This document shows positions 47,047-60,594 of a stretch of 64,000 nt of DNA, piece after piece. A program made the translations under genes and the position numbers. Each line of letters begins with the position of its first letter. Position 1 is the stretch's first letter. Source of the stretch: Hyperoplus lanceolatus (taxonomy: Eukaryota; Chordata; Actinopteri; Uranoscopiformes; Ammodytidae); contig CM049396.1 in NCBI GenBank assembly GCA_026929865.2, positions 23,579,001-23,643,000 on the forward strand. Reading direction: 5' to 3'. The notes under the pieces are model-generated. The model did not search any database and was not told the origin of the DNA. It was given only the letters and a program-made list of their open reading frames with translations.

Positions 47047-47662
47047 TTCCGGGGGGATATTCTGGTGCTTCATGTAAATACAATTGCGGAAACATAAGTT
47101 GGAACTAAATTTTAAACCCATCCAGCCTGTGAAAAGTGTTGCATAATGATCCTCTACAAAAAATAAATGGCAGAAAATGGTGATGCAGTCAGCTGTTAAT
47201 GTAAATTAGTATACAGTAGGTTGTGGATGTCGGTGTTACACCAGAAATGGATGGGTTGGGATTCTCCGGCCCTCTAAATGTGCACGGCCAATTTTACCCT
47301 CACTTTATGCGCGGGCCAATCATAATCTGCAGTAAGAGGTCAAACACACAGAAATGCAGGCTCCCTAAACCTGCTGTTAGTAGATTCAAATAGTGGACTA
47401 GTGAAGCCATGGTGGATCTATGGGTGATTTCAGGCTGTAGAGAGTAGACTACCAATAGTCTGGATGAGTATAGTCCTACATCAGCTTCTGTGAGGAATGC
47501 CGTGTACTAACACACACCACGGGGATGCCTTTTACAATGAAAGACCCAATCACAGCTAAACTCAGACAGCTACGGTTAGAAGAACTATTTAGGAGTCGGG
47601 CCAAGGACAGACTTTAAGACTAAAATAAAAGGTTTAGTAAGGCGTTAAAACAGGCCAAACTA

Positions 47663-47754
47663 TTATACTATGAGAAACATCACCAGAAGTTCTCAGCAGA
47701 TGACTGTCTGGCTCTGTCTGAAAGGGTTTTTGCTAGATAACCAGGTGTAAACCT
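47663..47754. repeat. 92-bp direct repeat, copy 1
   Basis: It matches 47960-48051 over the full 92 bp with about eight differences and no length change. The shared core is cagaagttctcag, then gactgtctggctctgtctga, then agataaccaggtgtaa. The copies are 297 bp apart. Confidence 0.85.
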
Positions 47755-47959
47755 AAAGCCCCCCACTGAACCGTTTCAATGCCTTGCGCTAGGCCAGTGA
47801 CCTAATTGTGTGGCTGGCTCATCCTGGAGCCAGGAATGAAAAGCTGATGCTGTGTCTGGCTCAAACCCTGAACACCAATGTAGAAATTGGATTTCCAGCA
47901 GTAGTATTTGATGTTGGCACTGGAAATAGATAATGCACTTGCAGATTCATCTGTAATGA

Positions 47960-48051
47960 TTATAGTATGAGAAACTTCACCAGAAGTTCTCAGCTGAAGA
48001 CTGTCTGGCTCTGTCTGAAAGGGTTTCTGCCAGATAACCAGGTGTAAGCCT
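47960..48051. repeat. 92-bp direct repeat, copy 2
   Basis: Second copy of the repeat at 47663-47754. The sequence between the two is not itself repeated. Confidence 0.85.
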
Positions 48052-48228
48052 GATATGTCCCAATTATTAACACATGTTGGTGATCATACACTACTCAGTT
48101 GTTTGTCATTTGAAAAATGAGGAAGAAGACATTAGCCTGTTCTCTTGTTTTCCAGGTATTTCAAGATGGATGAAGAAAAAACTTCCCGAAAACACAAGTT
48201 GGGCGAAATTTCATGACCACAAACACTC

Positions 48229-49285
<1,057 letters not shown>

Positions 49286-49289
49286 GAGT

Positions 49290-50990
49290 TCTGCATTTTG
49301 CAGTTGTTTGCGGCGCAGGGAGATTTTTTATATTGTTGCGGGTGGGTCTGGGCGGTCAGGTTAATAAACTGCAGCTATTGTGGTTGTGCCATTTGGCGAT
49401 GGAAATGTATATCAGAGATTTAAGGGAGGATTGGCAAGTGTATCCTGTTTGAGCAAGTGTGACTGCTTGTCTCTCTCTCTCTCTCCAAATTTCTCTCTCT
49501 CACACACACATTGACAGACAGGCAGGCAGAGAGAAAGAGAGAGCGCGCTTTGGTTTATAGTTTTGCGATTGTGATTGTCACTGACTTTATATTGGTGAGT
49601 TGCCCTAATGTGGGACACTGCCTAATGTGGGACACCTAAGGTCTAGAGCATGTATCTCTTATTTCTAACACATGTAAATAGATAATATTGTTGTCAAACC
49701 CAAGCAGGGGTTCCCTGTGATTGAAATCACATGAATTTACAATTTTGATTTTAAAGATAAGGGAGGGGAAACAGTCAAAAAGGAAGTAAACCATGTGAAG
49801 TCCAGAAAAAGGACAGTGACATAGGTTTGAGAGGAACTCAATGCTAAGGCTATACGTTTTTCATTAACAAAACAATGTTGCCATTTGTTATCAGATTATG
49901 TTTATGATACAATTATGCATCAAAGTATGCAATAATATTGGTAAAATGTTTTAAGTTTGTTTCATCTTCAATCAATCTGTAGCTGTCCCACATTCGGAAA
50001 GGTGTTTCCAAAAGTGGGACAGCATGATTTGCCTAATCTGGGACAGTCATTTAAATTGGGGAAATACACATGCAGGAAAATCAAATGTGCAATATGAATT
50101 TTATTCAAGGTTTACAGGTCTAATACTCTTATAAAGAAAGCATCCCTGGAGCAAATAGAAATTAACTCAACCCTGTGCCTAGGAAATGGTAATTTTCTCA
50201 TGTCCTATGTTAACTCAATGTTATTACAGGTCAGGCTATAATGGCAAAGCGCAGAGTTGGGATATGAAGCCAGGGCAAGAAAAGTATTGTTCAAATTGAA
50301 ACCATCAAACCTGAGTAATGTACCTAAAAACATGAGTGTTAATGAGCAGATACGTTTGATTTGAATTAGTTAAGGGGATATTGTTTTTTTCTGGGATATT
50401 GTTTTTTTCTGCATAATACAGACTGTCCCAGATTAGAGCGACACACTGTCCCAGATTAGAGCAAACCCATTTTCTTGAGCAATTTTGCACATGGACCACT
50501 AATATACGTGCCATTACTTCTCTGAGTATGATATCTGAATTATTTCTTCTCTTTTAATTAGCCAACATCTTGGGGATTTCAGAATGGTATCATGTATGAG
50601 TCAAATGTATAGGCTCCATATGTTGATATTGTACATCAATTTAAATTGCAAAAAGTGTCCCACATTAGGGCAACTCACCCTGCTTAACCATCTCTGACCT
50701 TCTGTCTAGATCGCAAGCATCTCAGACGTGTTTTACTCGTGCAGAAACGCTTTTATTTGAATCTCTGCTGCTGTACGGGGCTCGCGCCTCAGCTGTGTCT
50801 CACGGCAACGCAACGCAACCTGAATTCTGTGATTTGTGTCAGTACAGCAGCCTCATATTCAGCGGGCGGGTTGCGGCGAGAAACCTTGCGGGAGCGAGCG
50901 GGCGGTTGTGGACACACAAGTAGCGGGAACGGGTGGGTGCGGGTTGAATAAATTAGGCCTGCGCAGATCTCTAACATCAGGCAGTCACAA
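49290..50990. mobile_element. Possible GC-rich MITE split by the element at 49594
   Basis: The left flank (gcgggtgggtctgggcggtc) and right flank (gcgggcggttgtgg, gcgggaacgggtgggtgcgg, then gcctgcgcagatctctaac) share an unusual GCGGG-rich composition that stops on both sides. They probably were one element before the insertion. The ends are approximate. Confidence 0.35.
49594..50679. mobile_element. 1.1-kb DNA element with iterated ctaatgtgggaca words
   Basis: The termini are ggtgagttgccctaatgtgg at the left and the exact inverse at the right, continuing to 25 bp. The core word ctaat(g/c)tgggaca recurs in one orientation near the left (49604, 49622, 50034) and inverted near the right (50424, 50448, 50655), with partial copies at about 49986 and 50017. 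There is no target duplication and no coding capacity. The reiterated word suggests a transposase-binding array. Confidence 0.65.
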
Positions 50991-51600
50991 GTAAAATGTT
51001 AAAAACTCATATTCTATTTAATCTTCTTAGGCTTATATATTGCAAAGCTTTCTTTATGGCCACACTGATGTGAACATTTAGAATAGGTTTCCCTGATTTG
51101 AATCAGAAGGCACTGTCCTATGTAGTTCAAGAGCTGACAGGTATTACCTTATCGGTATTCAACAAAAAACACAATTTCACCCTTTCATGCCAATATTCTT
51201 GCATGTTTTAGGCCATGTTGTACTATTACTTATTTACACTTTACTCGTATATCACAGCTATTGCAATCCATTCTGCTGTCTTTTTCGAAAATAGTTTGTA
51301 CTTTTCCATCATTCCAAGCTACAATTCATGTCTATTTATTATCATGCCCAACTAAAATAGATACTCTTGCAACATCGTTTGAATAGTGTGAACCAATCCA
51401 GTGTAGGCTACTGTATATCAAATCTGCATCATTTTTGGTCAAATTTACATTATTGTTATGCGGAAAATGCAATCCAAACCCTTCAAGTCACAATACAAGT
51501 ATAATAATGCAACTTAATAGTGTAATTGTTTTAGTAGCCGTGCAGCTGGGCTATGGTTGAACAAACTAATTAACTTTATAAAATGTGTTGTCCGACCCTG
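50991..51600. other. Intron, no recognised features
   Basis: AT-rich unique-looking sequence. Confidence 0.4.
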
Positions 51601-51604
51601 TCAA

Positions 51605-51782
51605 CAGCCTGCTGTCCTTAGAGCGTCCCCCTAGAGGTGTAGGCGTCGCAGCAGACCCGGATTCAAATCCGACCTGGGTCAGTTATCTGGATGTCTTCCC
51701 CCTCTTTGTCACATTTCACCTCTGCCTCTCCAAATCTGTCTATTAAAGTAAAAATGCCAAAACATAATCTTTGAAAAAAAGC
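51605..51782 (+). repeat. tRNA-derived SINE
   Basis: It contains a B-box-like gattcaaatccgacctgg. This is followed by atgtcttccccctctttgtc and ctgtctattaaagtaaaaat, then an A-rich tail. This order is the typical 3' body of percomorph tRNA-SINEs (...cattccccctctctctc...ctgtctaataaaggcaaaaatgcc). Confidence 0.75.
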
Positions 51783-53021
51783 CAGCGGTCTTTACAACAT
51801 AAGAAATCGAAATGAGGATAATTATCCAGACATAAGTCCATGCATGGTGTTGCACTCAAACAGTAAAAAAAATAGTTTTGTAAAACAAAAAGTTGTTGAA
51901 TTAAGGAACTTGTGAATGTAACCAAAGCAAAAATGAGGCTTCTTCCCAAATGTGTTCAGCTGATTGATGCTAGGTAGAGTAGAGATGACAGCAAAAAAAC
52001 AAAAACAAAAGCAGATCCATGACATGGTGCTTAACTCCAAAAATAAGTGAATAAAGCACCGCAGATAAGAGCTACACCAAAACCCAAAGGCAGTTGCAAA
52101 TAAGTAAAAGACATACCGATGTGCCCCACACACACACACACACACACATTGAAGACCACACTTCAGAAGCAGATGCCTTCCAGCTGCTCAGAGATTAAAT
52201 TCCTTGGTGTAACGCTGCAATATCTGCGCTAAGACACAAAACACTATCACTGCTTTCCAATGCCATTATCGAGGGAGGATGATTGCCAAAGGAAAACATA
52301 TGGTTCTATCTACAACACAGCATAAAAACCCCACAAATAAACACTTGTGATGGGCACCTTCGTAGGTTTACAGTTCAGTCAGTTCTCTTGTGGATGTAGG
52401 CATTGTTTATGCAAAGCTTTTCATTGGCTCTGCTGCCACCACATCTATACAGAGCTTTCATTTGGTGGCCATGAACACAAGGTGACAATGGTATGCTGGG
52501 AGGAAAGAGAATCAAAAGATGTGTGTGGGTGTTATCTGTGATGCGATGGGGAGGGGGGGGGAGAAAGAAAAAATAGAAGCTGTTCCAAAGACTGTTTTTA
52601 CCAATAGACAATTGATTTTGACAGTTAATTGAAGGCCGTGCTTATCTCGAAAGCAGCTTTTGTCTTCTGTATTTTCCCCCACTGCAGTCATCATCTGCAT
52701 ACTGTATTAACTCCCCTCCTGCTACCTGAACATAAAATGGAGCCCAGCAAAGAGATAAGCTGACTGTTTTATTGCCACCTCACCAGACAGAAAAACTTTA
52801 CTCCAGCATGTAGCAAGAGGAAGTCAAATTTGCATTTAAATAGCAACACATATTTTATCATCTAACTCGATTTGATGCAACATCAGTTGACACACAGTAA
52901 AAAAAAAAAAAAAAAAAAACAATCAAGACAAGGAGAATGGGGGGGGGGGCAGAAGAGAAGAGGAAAAATATCTTGAAAAACAACAAAAAATACATATACA
53001 CTGATTTATTCTCCGGATGTC
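51783..53021. other. Intron with simple repeats
   Basis: It contains a short CA run (52129-52148), G runs (52548-52561 and 52939-52949) and an A run of about 20 (52900-52919). No elements were recognised. Confidence 0.5.
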
Positions 53022-53024
53022 TAA

Positions 53025-54032
53025 GGGTGTATTCACACATGCTGTGTTTAGTTCGGTTGAAACGAACTCAGGTGCACTTCCACCTTCGGTGCGCATCTTT
53101 CAGACAGGTGTGAATACAGCAATCGCACCCGGGGGCGGACCAAACAAACGCTCCGAGACCCAGCTGAAGAGGTAGTCTCGATGCGCTTCGAAACGCACTC
53201 TGCTGCAGTTCGTTTGTGGTGTGAATTTGGCCGGACTCGATCCGACCCAATTGCAGGAAGCACTGCGCCTTTTCTTTCTTTTCTTTTTTAATAAATCGCC
53301 ATCAGCTTCACATTATGGGAAAGTGTTGTTGTCGCCATTGTTAGGAAGATTAGTTGTGGTTTGACCGGGAGCCCCGAGCGAAAATATTACATTTGATAAT
53401 GACGCGTGCGGATCAGCGATCAGATGGAGAGGAGCGTCTCCCGTAGCCTACAGTGCCAACAGGTTCACGCTGCGCTTTGCATGAAGTGTGTGTTTTTATT
53501 GTTCTTCGTTAATACTATCCCCGTGTCAGTTTGGTGCTGAACTGCGCCGAACTGACACCCAGCTGATACACAGCTAAATCAGCTGTGTTTCAGTTTGAGC
53601 CTATTCTTCACGCGAGCCGCGCGTCCAGCAGCAAAAATACAGTAAAAATGATGTTTCACATCGTAGGCTAGAAGCCACATAACGTGGCATTGACATGGGG
53701 CTACATATTATAACCATATGAAACAATAATTATTTGATGTGTTTCTTCTTTATTTATAGGCTAGATGTAGGCATTTTTATTATTTTTAACCATATTATAT
53801 CAATGATATATTTCGCAGTTTTTACTTCGTTCTTCCTGCTTCTCTCCACCCCAGAATGTCTGTCCAATGAATGAATGACTTCAGATCACGTGTGGTTTTG
53901 CTTCGTATTGCTGGTTCACTTGCAAAAGGGGCAATATGAAAGTGGACCACACCAACAAAAAAAAAATCCAAATTCTATTTGGTCTGGACCAAAGCAAGTG
54001 AACTAACGGACTTTCCATGTGTGAATACACCC
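53025..54032. mobile_element. 1.0-kb PIF/Harbinger-type MITE
   Basis: The ends gggtgtattcacacatg and catgtgtgaatacaccc are perfect inverses. They are flanked by TAA on both sides (53022-53024 and 54033-54035), the TWA-type 3-bp duplication of PIF/Harbinger. The interior is CpG-rich with no transposase, and includes cgttcaccaaa-like and caccttcggtgcgc inverted words. Confidence 0.8.
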
Positions 54033-54035
54033 TAA

Positions 54036-54870
54036 GACAGGAGTATGAGTATATTTATCACATGAAGGCGTATAGCTCTGTGAGCAGGACTGGGTTGTTA
54101 CACACCATCAGTTTCCTGCTAATAAAGTTAAATCTACGATACACAGCTTGGAATGTTTCATATGGCAGCCAGAGGTAACTGCTGGACCTTTGAGGGCTTC
54201 ATTCCTTACAGTAAAAGTCATGTCATTGCAATAAAGTGTGCTCTATTGTGGCCTACATCTACTTTCAGCAGTTTGTGGTAGAGCTGATTCTCACTCCTTC
54301 AGGAAGTCAACTGTCATTCTACAGACTGATCAAATGTCAAGGACAAACGTTTCCGTAGACAATTTTGCAACGGGATAGTTCTTCAGCTCTCTGAGAAATA
54401 TTCATACTATTAAGTGACATGGTACTTATTCTGTTGTATTTGGACACTTTCCTTACTAATTACCCAAGTCAATTACTTAAGTCCTCAATAAAAGACCTCA
54501 ACATATAATGGAGTCCCGCAAGAAATATGGCAGGCTGTTTTTACTGCCACCTCAGCCGAGAGAGGAAATGGGTAGTTTGCTCATGTTCTTTCCACAAAGA
54601 CATTTGTACGAGTGTTTTACTATCTGCTACCTCAATGGTTAATATTTGGTTGAATTTGGCCAACTAAAACAACTCTGTTAAGCAAACAAACTTACCAATG
54701 GCAATCCCCTGATTACTAAGTATTTAAATGGTGTAGTGTATTATTGGGTAATTACAGTGTAATAAGTTCAAAAAACTACATATGAAGTATTAAGAAAAAT
54801 CTTCACTATTACCCATCAACCTAACTAAGTATTGTGTAGTTGTGACCGGATGGTTGGTGTTAATTCAGTT
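54036..54870. other. Intron, no recognised features
   Basis: Unique-looking sequence. Confidence 0.4.
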
Positions 54871-54871
54871 A

Positions 54872-54985
54872 CATTATTTTTTTTTTTTTTTGATTTTTGG
54901 AGTTTTTCGGTTAGCAGCGATGAGGACTGAGCCTCTAGGGGACACTCTAACCACTGAACAACGAGTGCCCCTAAGAAAGTAGTCG
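54872..54985 (-). repeat. SINE, antisense, with A-rich tail
   Basis: Read on the minus strand: ggcactcgttgttcagtggt, then tagagtgtcccctagaggct, a degraded tRNA-like head, then aaccgaaaaactcc and a long A tail. It is short and carries no separate body. Confidence 0.6.
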
Positions 54986-55407
54986 ACCAGTTCTATATAC
55001 ACTATTTTTATTCTAATTTTTGCTAAGGGAAATTCAGTTTCACTCAATATTGCGCCCCGGGACCACATTCTACACACTTGATCTACACTCATATGTCAGA
55101 ATAAAACTGACAGGTTTTTACTCCGGTGCTCCAGATGAATCTCCCCTCATAATGTTCCCCTTACACATGTATATTGCCCTCTCTTTCATTTCTCAATGAA
55201 TACACTTAATCGTGGCTTTGGTCCTGGAGCAGAATTATGCATGGGCTAGTGAAATGAGAGCGCTGAGCCATTAATCAGATAGTTGTAACTGTCATGGATG
55301 AGGCCATTGCCTATTAAAATGTATGTCCTTTTAATTTGACCATGTGACGTTGGCAAAGTACAGCATACATGCCTCAACCTCCCTTTAATAGCCTGTCGAT
55401 TTACTCC

Positions 55408-55452
55408 ATACATACATACATACATACATACATACATACATACATACATACA
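55408..55452. repeat. (CATA)n microsatellite, about 11 units
   Basis: A pure CATA run. Confidence 0.95.
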
Positions 55453-55653
55453 ACATACAGTAATAGGCCAAGCCAAGGGCACATGTACTGTTGCAGTGAT
55501 CGTGATCAAGGTCAATGATGCAGTCAGTTTTGTGTTTACTAGCATGACTCATGGTTTGATTCAGTGGGACAGCAGTTGATCATGTTAAAGGGGTATCAAT
55601 ACTGAATATTCTCTTTATCTCTAACTGGACAGTAAACAGCCATGGATTGTGTT

Positions 55654-55706
55654 AAAGGGATAGTTCAGTATTTTTGAAGTGGGGTTGTATGAGGTACTTG
55701 CCCCCT
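55654..55706. mobile_element. TTAA-type MITE fragment
   Basis: The phrase ttaaagggatagttcagta, then gaagtggggttgtatgaggt is the terminus of a very common fish TTAA-MITE. Only about 50 bp remain. Confidence 0.6.
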
Positions 55707-56807
55707 TTATTCTATTAAACATTGCTAAACCGCCTAAGCAAGGCCTATCACACAGTATAGAGAACAACTTCTGCACATTAGATTGTCAGTGGACACTTTT
55801 TTTAATCACAATCAAGAAAAAATTTGGGAAAATCCATGCCTTGGATTACCTGATTCTGTACCTGGAGAAAGTAGGAGATGAAGGAAACCAAGGCCGGGGG
55901 GCCAATCCAGCCACTGAACAATAAACTGGATTAACTACAGAGCAGGATGGCTTTTCAATGGGACACCAAGAACTGCAACGGTATGGTTTTCATTAAGATT
56001 TAGCTTGACCCTTTGGTCTAAGCATCGGCCATTATTCAAGAGGGACTCTCAATTTAGCTCCAAGACCGGACAAAAGAATAGGAAGAGCAAGGGGGGAGGT
56101 CTCTAACAGTAGTGCTCGAATATGGAGATAAGTTACCAGTAAATTGCTATACTGTATAAGAACAATGTATTAGTATTATAATTTATTTAGACTGTTCTCC
56201 TAACCTCAAGCAACTTATAATATCGGATGCCACCCTTACTCTCCCTGAGTGATTTTGTATCAGTCATTCTCACAGATGTATGGAGTTCTCGAACAGAGAG
56301 AGAGATAGATCTCACAACTGAATGCTGTGTACTGTGGTAGGGGATTTCTAAGAGTGAAGAAGGTCCTGCCAACATATCACCAGCACATCAGCTGTCCTAT
56401 GCGTGGTGGTAGCATGGCCCTCCGACAACCCCCGTGCATGGGTTAATGAGATAATCTTTGCATCTCTCATCACTTATTTAATGTACATGCCTTAAGAACA
56501 ACTAACCAGTTTTTGGTGATACAAAAGGCCCAGGCCCCCAGTCACCAAGTAAGACAGAGCTTATCCTTCAAAAAGTACTGAAATAAATGGCGCCTATATA
56601 ATGTAGTTTACCTAACTGTGGCTATGATGTAAGAGGGAAGATCACCCACTCAAACCAGTGTGGTGATGACAAATAATGTCCTTTATTGCAGCAGGTAATT
56701 ATCTAATTAGCTACTACCCCCCAGAATGACCAGCAAATATTAAATACGCATACATACTGTATATGCCTATTTACACAGCTATTTACAGCATGAGCATGCA
56801 TCAACAC
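55707..56807. other. Intron, no recognised features
   Basis: Unique-looking sequence. Confidence 0.4.
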
Positions 56808-56938
56808 TTAGCGTGTCAGGGAGGGACCATAGGGGAGAGACCAAAGAGAACAAGTGGAGCGGTTGAGGTATTTGGATTCGAATCTCTATCCCAACTGCCA
56901 TTTTCTCCCCAAATCCTCCACCCCAGCTTTAAAGGGGA
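56808..56938. mobile_element. Truncated TTAA-MITE, same family as 12626-12876
   Basis: It is the reverse complement of the left half of the 12.6-kb copy: tagcgtgtcagggagggacc, then aagtggagcggttgaggtat, then ccaaatcctccaccccagct. It ends precisely at a TTAA (56939-56942). The other half is missing. Confidence 0.75.
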
Positions 56939-56994
56939 TAAAAGTAAGGAAATAATAAGATAAGTAAGAATCATGTGTCATGTCAAATTAAGAT

Positions 56995-57800
56995 AAGATA
57001 CTTTATTGTCCCTTACATAACATTAAATGGAAATTTGCCCTTGAAATTCTGACATAAAACATTCTGTGATAAAGTACTAAAATCATAAATATATTAGAAA
57101 CAAGAGCAGGATGTTTGATGATAGTTAAAAACGAATGCCTTGAAGGAACCAAATGAAGTAATAGATCTCAGTGAGCGGGGCAGGTTGTTCCTATTAGATG
57201 GCACTTTAAATTTAAAGGCACGTCGCCTAATTTCTTTGGAGATTCAGGGAACTAAGGGAAAGGGGTGCTCTTTATTCCTTAAACTATATATAAAGATATA
57301 TCTGGGATTAAATATGGTTTTAAATTTGAAGGATAGTTAAAGAAAATGCATTTAAAAATAAACTGCAGACCATAGAAATGCCTTCTAGACGTACAAGTGT
57401 TAACCAGTTCAGCGACTCATACATAAGGCAATGATGGGTTCAATAGGGACACCTCACAAAAAATTAACAGAGCAATCTAAGAAAATATTTGTTTCTCTGT
57501 GTTATTCTGGTCAATAATATCTGCATGATCTAGTTTTGTTACTAAGAGCCGTGAAATAATAGTTTTTCCCGACCTGTAGTGTGAAACAGTTGATAGACCA
57601 ATAAAGCATTCTCAGGCCGCAATTTACTTCTTAAAACAGAGTCAATTTGAGGTTTGAAAGAAAGCTGAAAGTCAAGCAAGGGAGTCATGAATCTAAATTC
57701 CTCCACTTTATCAAGTGCTGTTCCATCAAAGAAATGAATCGACCAATTATTTGCTAGGTTCAGATACATAAGAAGATATCTTTGACAAAAGCAGTTTAGA
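56995..57800 (-). repeat. LINE fragment, antisense, with reverse-transcriptase C-terminal remnant
   Basis: The left end gataagatactttattgtcc is the reverse of a LINE 3' terminus. Further right, the minus strand (57542-57769) keeps a 75-codon opening with HFFDGTALDKVEEFRF, then LLDFQLSFKPQIDSVLR. This resembles the region after the reverse-transcriptase catalytic core in fish non-LTR elements (...VxxYKYLGxxLDxxLSFKPHI...). It is degraded and 5'-truncated. Confidence 0.65.
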
Positions 57801-58239
57801 AAAATCCAGCATGTATAAGGTAAGATAAGTTTAGTTGTTTGTAGTGTACAGAATATAATAATATAGGGTTAGAATATTTTTATAGTAACACATCAATACT
57901 AATGTTAAATGTACACTATAAATCAAAAGGTAACACTTAACATTAACTAACCGTTAATAACGGCTAAATTGAAGATGAAAAGGCATTAACTAAGCATTGA
58001 CTAACTGTTATGTTTATTTAATGGTTAACAAAGCATTAGTTATCGTATGCTTAATTTAGCATTAACTAACCTTTAATAACTAAGCATGCACTGTTTGTTA
58101 TGCTTAACTACTCGTTATTAACAGTTAATAGTCTTAGCCAAGCATGAACTAACAGTTAATGAATTTTATCAAACAAACTGGACACTTTAAATCAGCATGT
58201 GGATTTTGTAGGCTGTGCGCTTGACACAGCTTTACATAT

Positions 58240-59293
58240 CAGGGCTGTACAGTGCGAAAGTTTTGATCGCATTTGCTACTGAAATTGATCACGTGCAATG
58301 ATGAATACAATTCCACTAGCACGAGTGCGACAGCTTGCTAATGAGCAGATGCTGTCAGTCTGAGACACAGAGGAGTGCTGCACAACACTGCTTAGAGTGC
58401 TCTACATTAACACTCTCCAAATTCGGGTAAATGTATTCTTAGGCAAGTAAGTTATTGAGTCCACCCTCCACTTTGGCTGGTGAAAGATGTGTGCTCGGGA
58501 CCTGTGCTTGTGCGGCGATTAATACACTTCACCAACGGTAATAACCGGAAGGAGACGGCACACAGTTAAGTTAGTGCGTGTGCAAACAGAACATTTCCTG
58601 TGCGCCTTCACATTAAAAGTCTGTTACTAGCCAAACGTGAGTTGAACAAGAAGTTAGCGCATCACAGCCCTGCAGTGCGCTAGCTTGAAAATCAACTGCT
58701 TCAGCTGCAGAGAGCAGTCAACGGTAGTCTTTTTAAACAACGTTTGAAATAACTGATAAGCCACTGAAGAACTACTCCCAACACATTCACAACAACCTAT
58801 TTAACTTATTCCAAATTTTACCAATATGTATAGGCCTACTTATTTATTTAATAGGCTATGTTTAATGTTTTAAAGTTTGGATTTAATTAACAGAAGGACA
58901 TTTAACAAAAAAAAATTATTATTATTGTGAATATGATAATGATATGTATATATACAGAAAATATATAGATATTAATTTTATGGGGAGAAATAATTCTGAA
59001 TCAGCAAAACATTACAATTGGCAGGTTAGATTTTTTTGTCTAAATTGCAATCAGTGCACCCCTATTAATTTTTCTACAATTATTACTGCACACACTAGGA
59101 TATGATATTAATTGAGAATTTCAAATGAGACCAAGATGACAGGCTAAAAGGTAATTAGAGCGAAATGTATGGGTTAAGGTTATGCAAGTTTTCGATCATA
59201 CTTTGTGTGCTACTGAATTTATTTTTGTGCTACTGATTTTTTTTGCTTGCTAGCACCAGTGCTACCACCTAAAAAAATAAGCGTACAGCCCTG
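58240..59293. mobile_element. Nested 1.05-kb hAT-like element with a 5-bp duplication
   Basis: The ends cagggctgtac and gtacagccctg are inverses, flanked by catat on both sides (58235-58239 and 59294-59298). CAGGG starts are usual in hAT elements, and 5-bp duplications occur in one hAT subgroup. It lies within 57929-60594. Confidence 0.65.
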
Positions 59294-59354
59294 CATATTT
59301 ACTTACATTTTTCATAGGACTTGAACGCCCAAAAAATGCCAAAAAAATATCAAA

Positions 59355-60480
59355 AAAAGATCTGTATCTGTAATTCTACACTGCCGTCTGCTGGGGAGGC
59401 GACATGGCAGATGAAAACACCAGGAGGCTGGACAACGTGTTTAAAGCTCCCATATTATACACTTTTCTGTTCTATCCGCCATATTATATGGTCATAGTGG
59501 TCCCTAATACGTTTTTCTTTAATTGTTTGCTGAAAAAAACTTTCAGATCATTTATTGTAGTATGCCTCTATTCAGCTAATCTCACAATGGCCTATTTTTA
59601 AAACCAACCTGCAGCTCCCCTCGTAAATATACAATCTATGAGCTCACCCCGCCCCTCGCCCTCTGTCTGTTTGTAAACAATGATGACGTATTTGCCGTGC
59701 CTGTGGCTACTGCAAAGCTAGCTCGGGAGCTAGCTGCTAAAAATATAACTAAAATCAGAGAAAAAATTTATTTTTAAAGTTTGACGACTACACTACTACC
59801 TTCCAATGCTTTGTCTTGCTAAAAACGAGGCATTGTCAGACTGCTGTGGGGAATCTAAATGGGTTATAATGAGCAAACGATCGATGCTTGTCCCAAAGCT
59901 AATAGCTATACACCAGTCAGGTAAAAATGCCAATAAAAACATTTCTTTCAGTTTTACCGTTTGAAAAAAAGCACAAGTAGCTTCCTATCCGTTATGTTAT
60001 TAAAAACAAGGCTGCTGTGGTTGAGATAAATTATTGGATTATGCAACATTCATCATGCTTTACCGTAGGCTACTACAGGCATCTTGTCGCTTAGCAACAA
60101 GCAAACAACAAGGGGGTGAAGGAATATTTTTCCAGAGGATCTCGGGGCCGTGGACCAATAAGAAATAGGGGGGTGGACTGCACAGTGGAAGCTTCTGGCT
60201 TTCCAGTTTTTGACGTCAGAAACGGGGAGAATTCTCACTGGAGTATATTGGGGGGAGAGGTGGAGGGTTTCAGAAAAGGGGAGAGTGAGAAAAGGAGAGA
60301 GCTTTCTTCTTTTTTTATACTTTGGCAGTCTGTAGGCACACCGTAGACCCATAATTATGTTCAAAAACCTCGGAAAAGTGCATTTGCACAATATGGGAGC
60401 TTTAAGACGCGGCTTCAGTGCTGGGTAGTCACAGAAACTGTTGGTGGAGACATGCACACAGAGTAAGCTGCAGGCAAATT
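59355..60480 (+). repeat. LINE fragment, split by a MITE
   Basis: The part before 59441 (gatctgtatctgtaattcta, then cgtctgctggggaggcgaca, then aacaccaggaggctggac) and the part after 60405 (cggcttcagtgctgg, then gagtaagctgcaggca) are collinear with the uninterrupted relative at 61425-61620. Confidence 0.8.
59445..60401. mobile_element. TTAA-flanked 957-bp MITE inside the LINE fragment
   Basis: The ends agctcccatatt and aatatgggagct are perfect inverses, flanked by TTAA at 59441-59444 and 60402-60405. The LINE copy at 61.5 kb has a single TTAA at the corresponding place (gtgtttaagaggctgcttc), giving a natural empty site. The interior has no transposase; the 145-codon opening at 60053-60490 runs across its edge and is spurious. 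Confidence 0.88.
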
Positions 60481-60594
60481 GCTTAACCAAACATTAACTA
60501 ACTGTTAACTAAGCCTTAACAGTTAGTTACTGATTGATAAGCATTAACTAATAATTAACTGACAGTTATTATACCCATATTGTAAAGTGTTACC

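Larger units (their letters stand above)
57929..60594. mobile_element. 2.7-kb ggtaacactt-type element filled with nested insertions
   Basis: The ends ggtaacactt and aagtgttacc are inverses. Both ends are followed inward by the same style of subterminal words (attaactaa, taactgtta, agcattaact), repeated many times. This pattern and the terminus match the 475-bp hAT MITE at 36468-36942. No 8-bp duplication survives. Most of its length is later insertions (58240-59293 and a LINE piece carrying another MITE). Confidence 0.6.

Noticed and set aside
51605-51782. Possible tRNA gene
   Set aside because: There is a B-box-like word, but no cloverleaf can be formed and the body is a SINE. The same applies to 8826-9065 and 54872-54985.
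57542-57769. 75-codon minus-strand frame as a small host gene
   Set aside because: It reads as the worn tail of a LINE reverse-transcriptase ORF next to an antisense LINE 3' end.
60053-60490. 145-codon minus-strand open frame
   Set aside because: It crosses the right boundary of a TTAA MITE into a LINE fragment and has no domain, so it is a chance opening.
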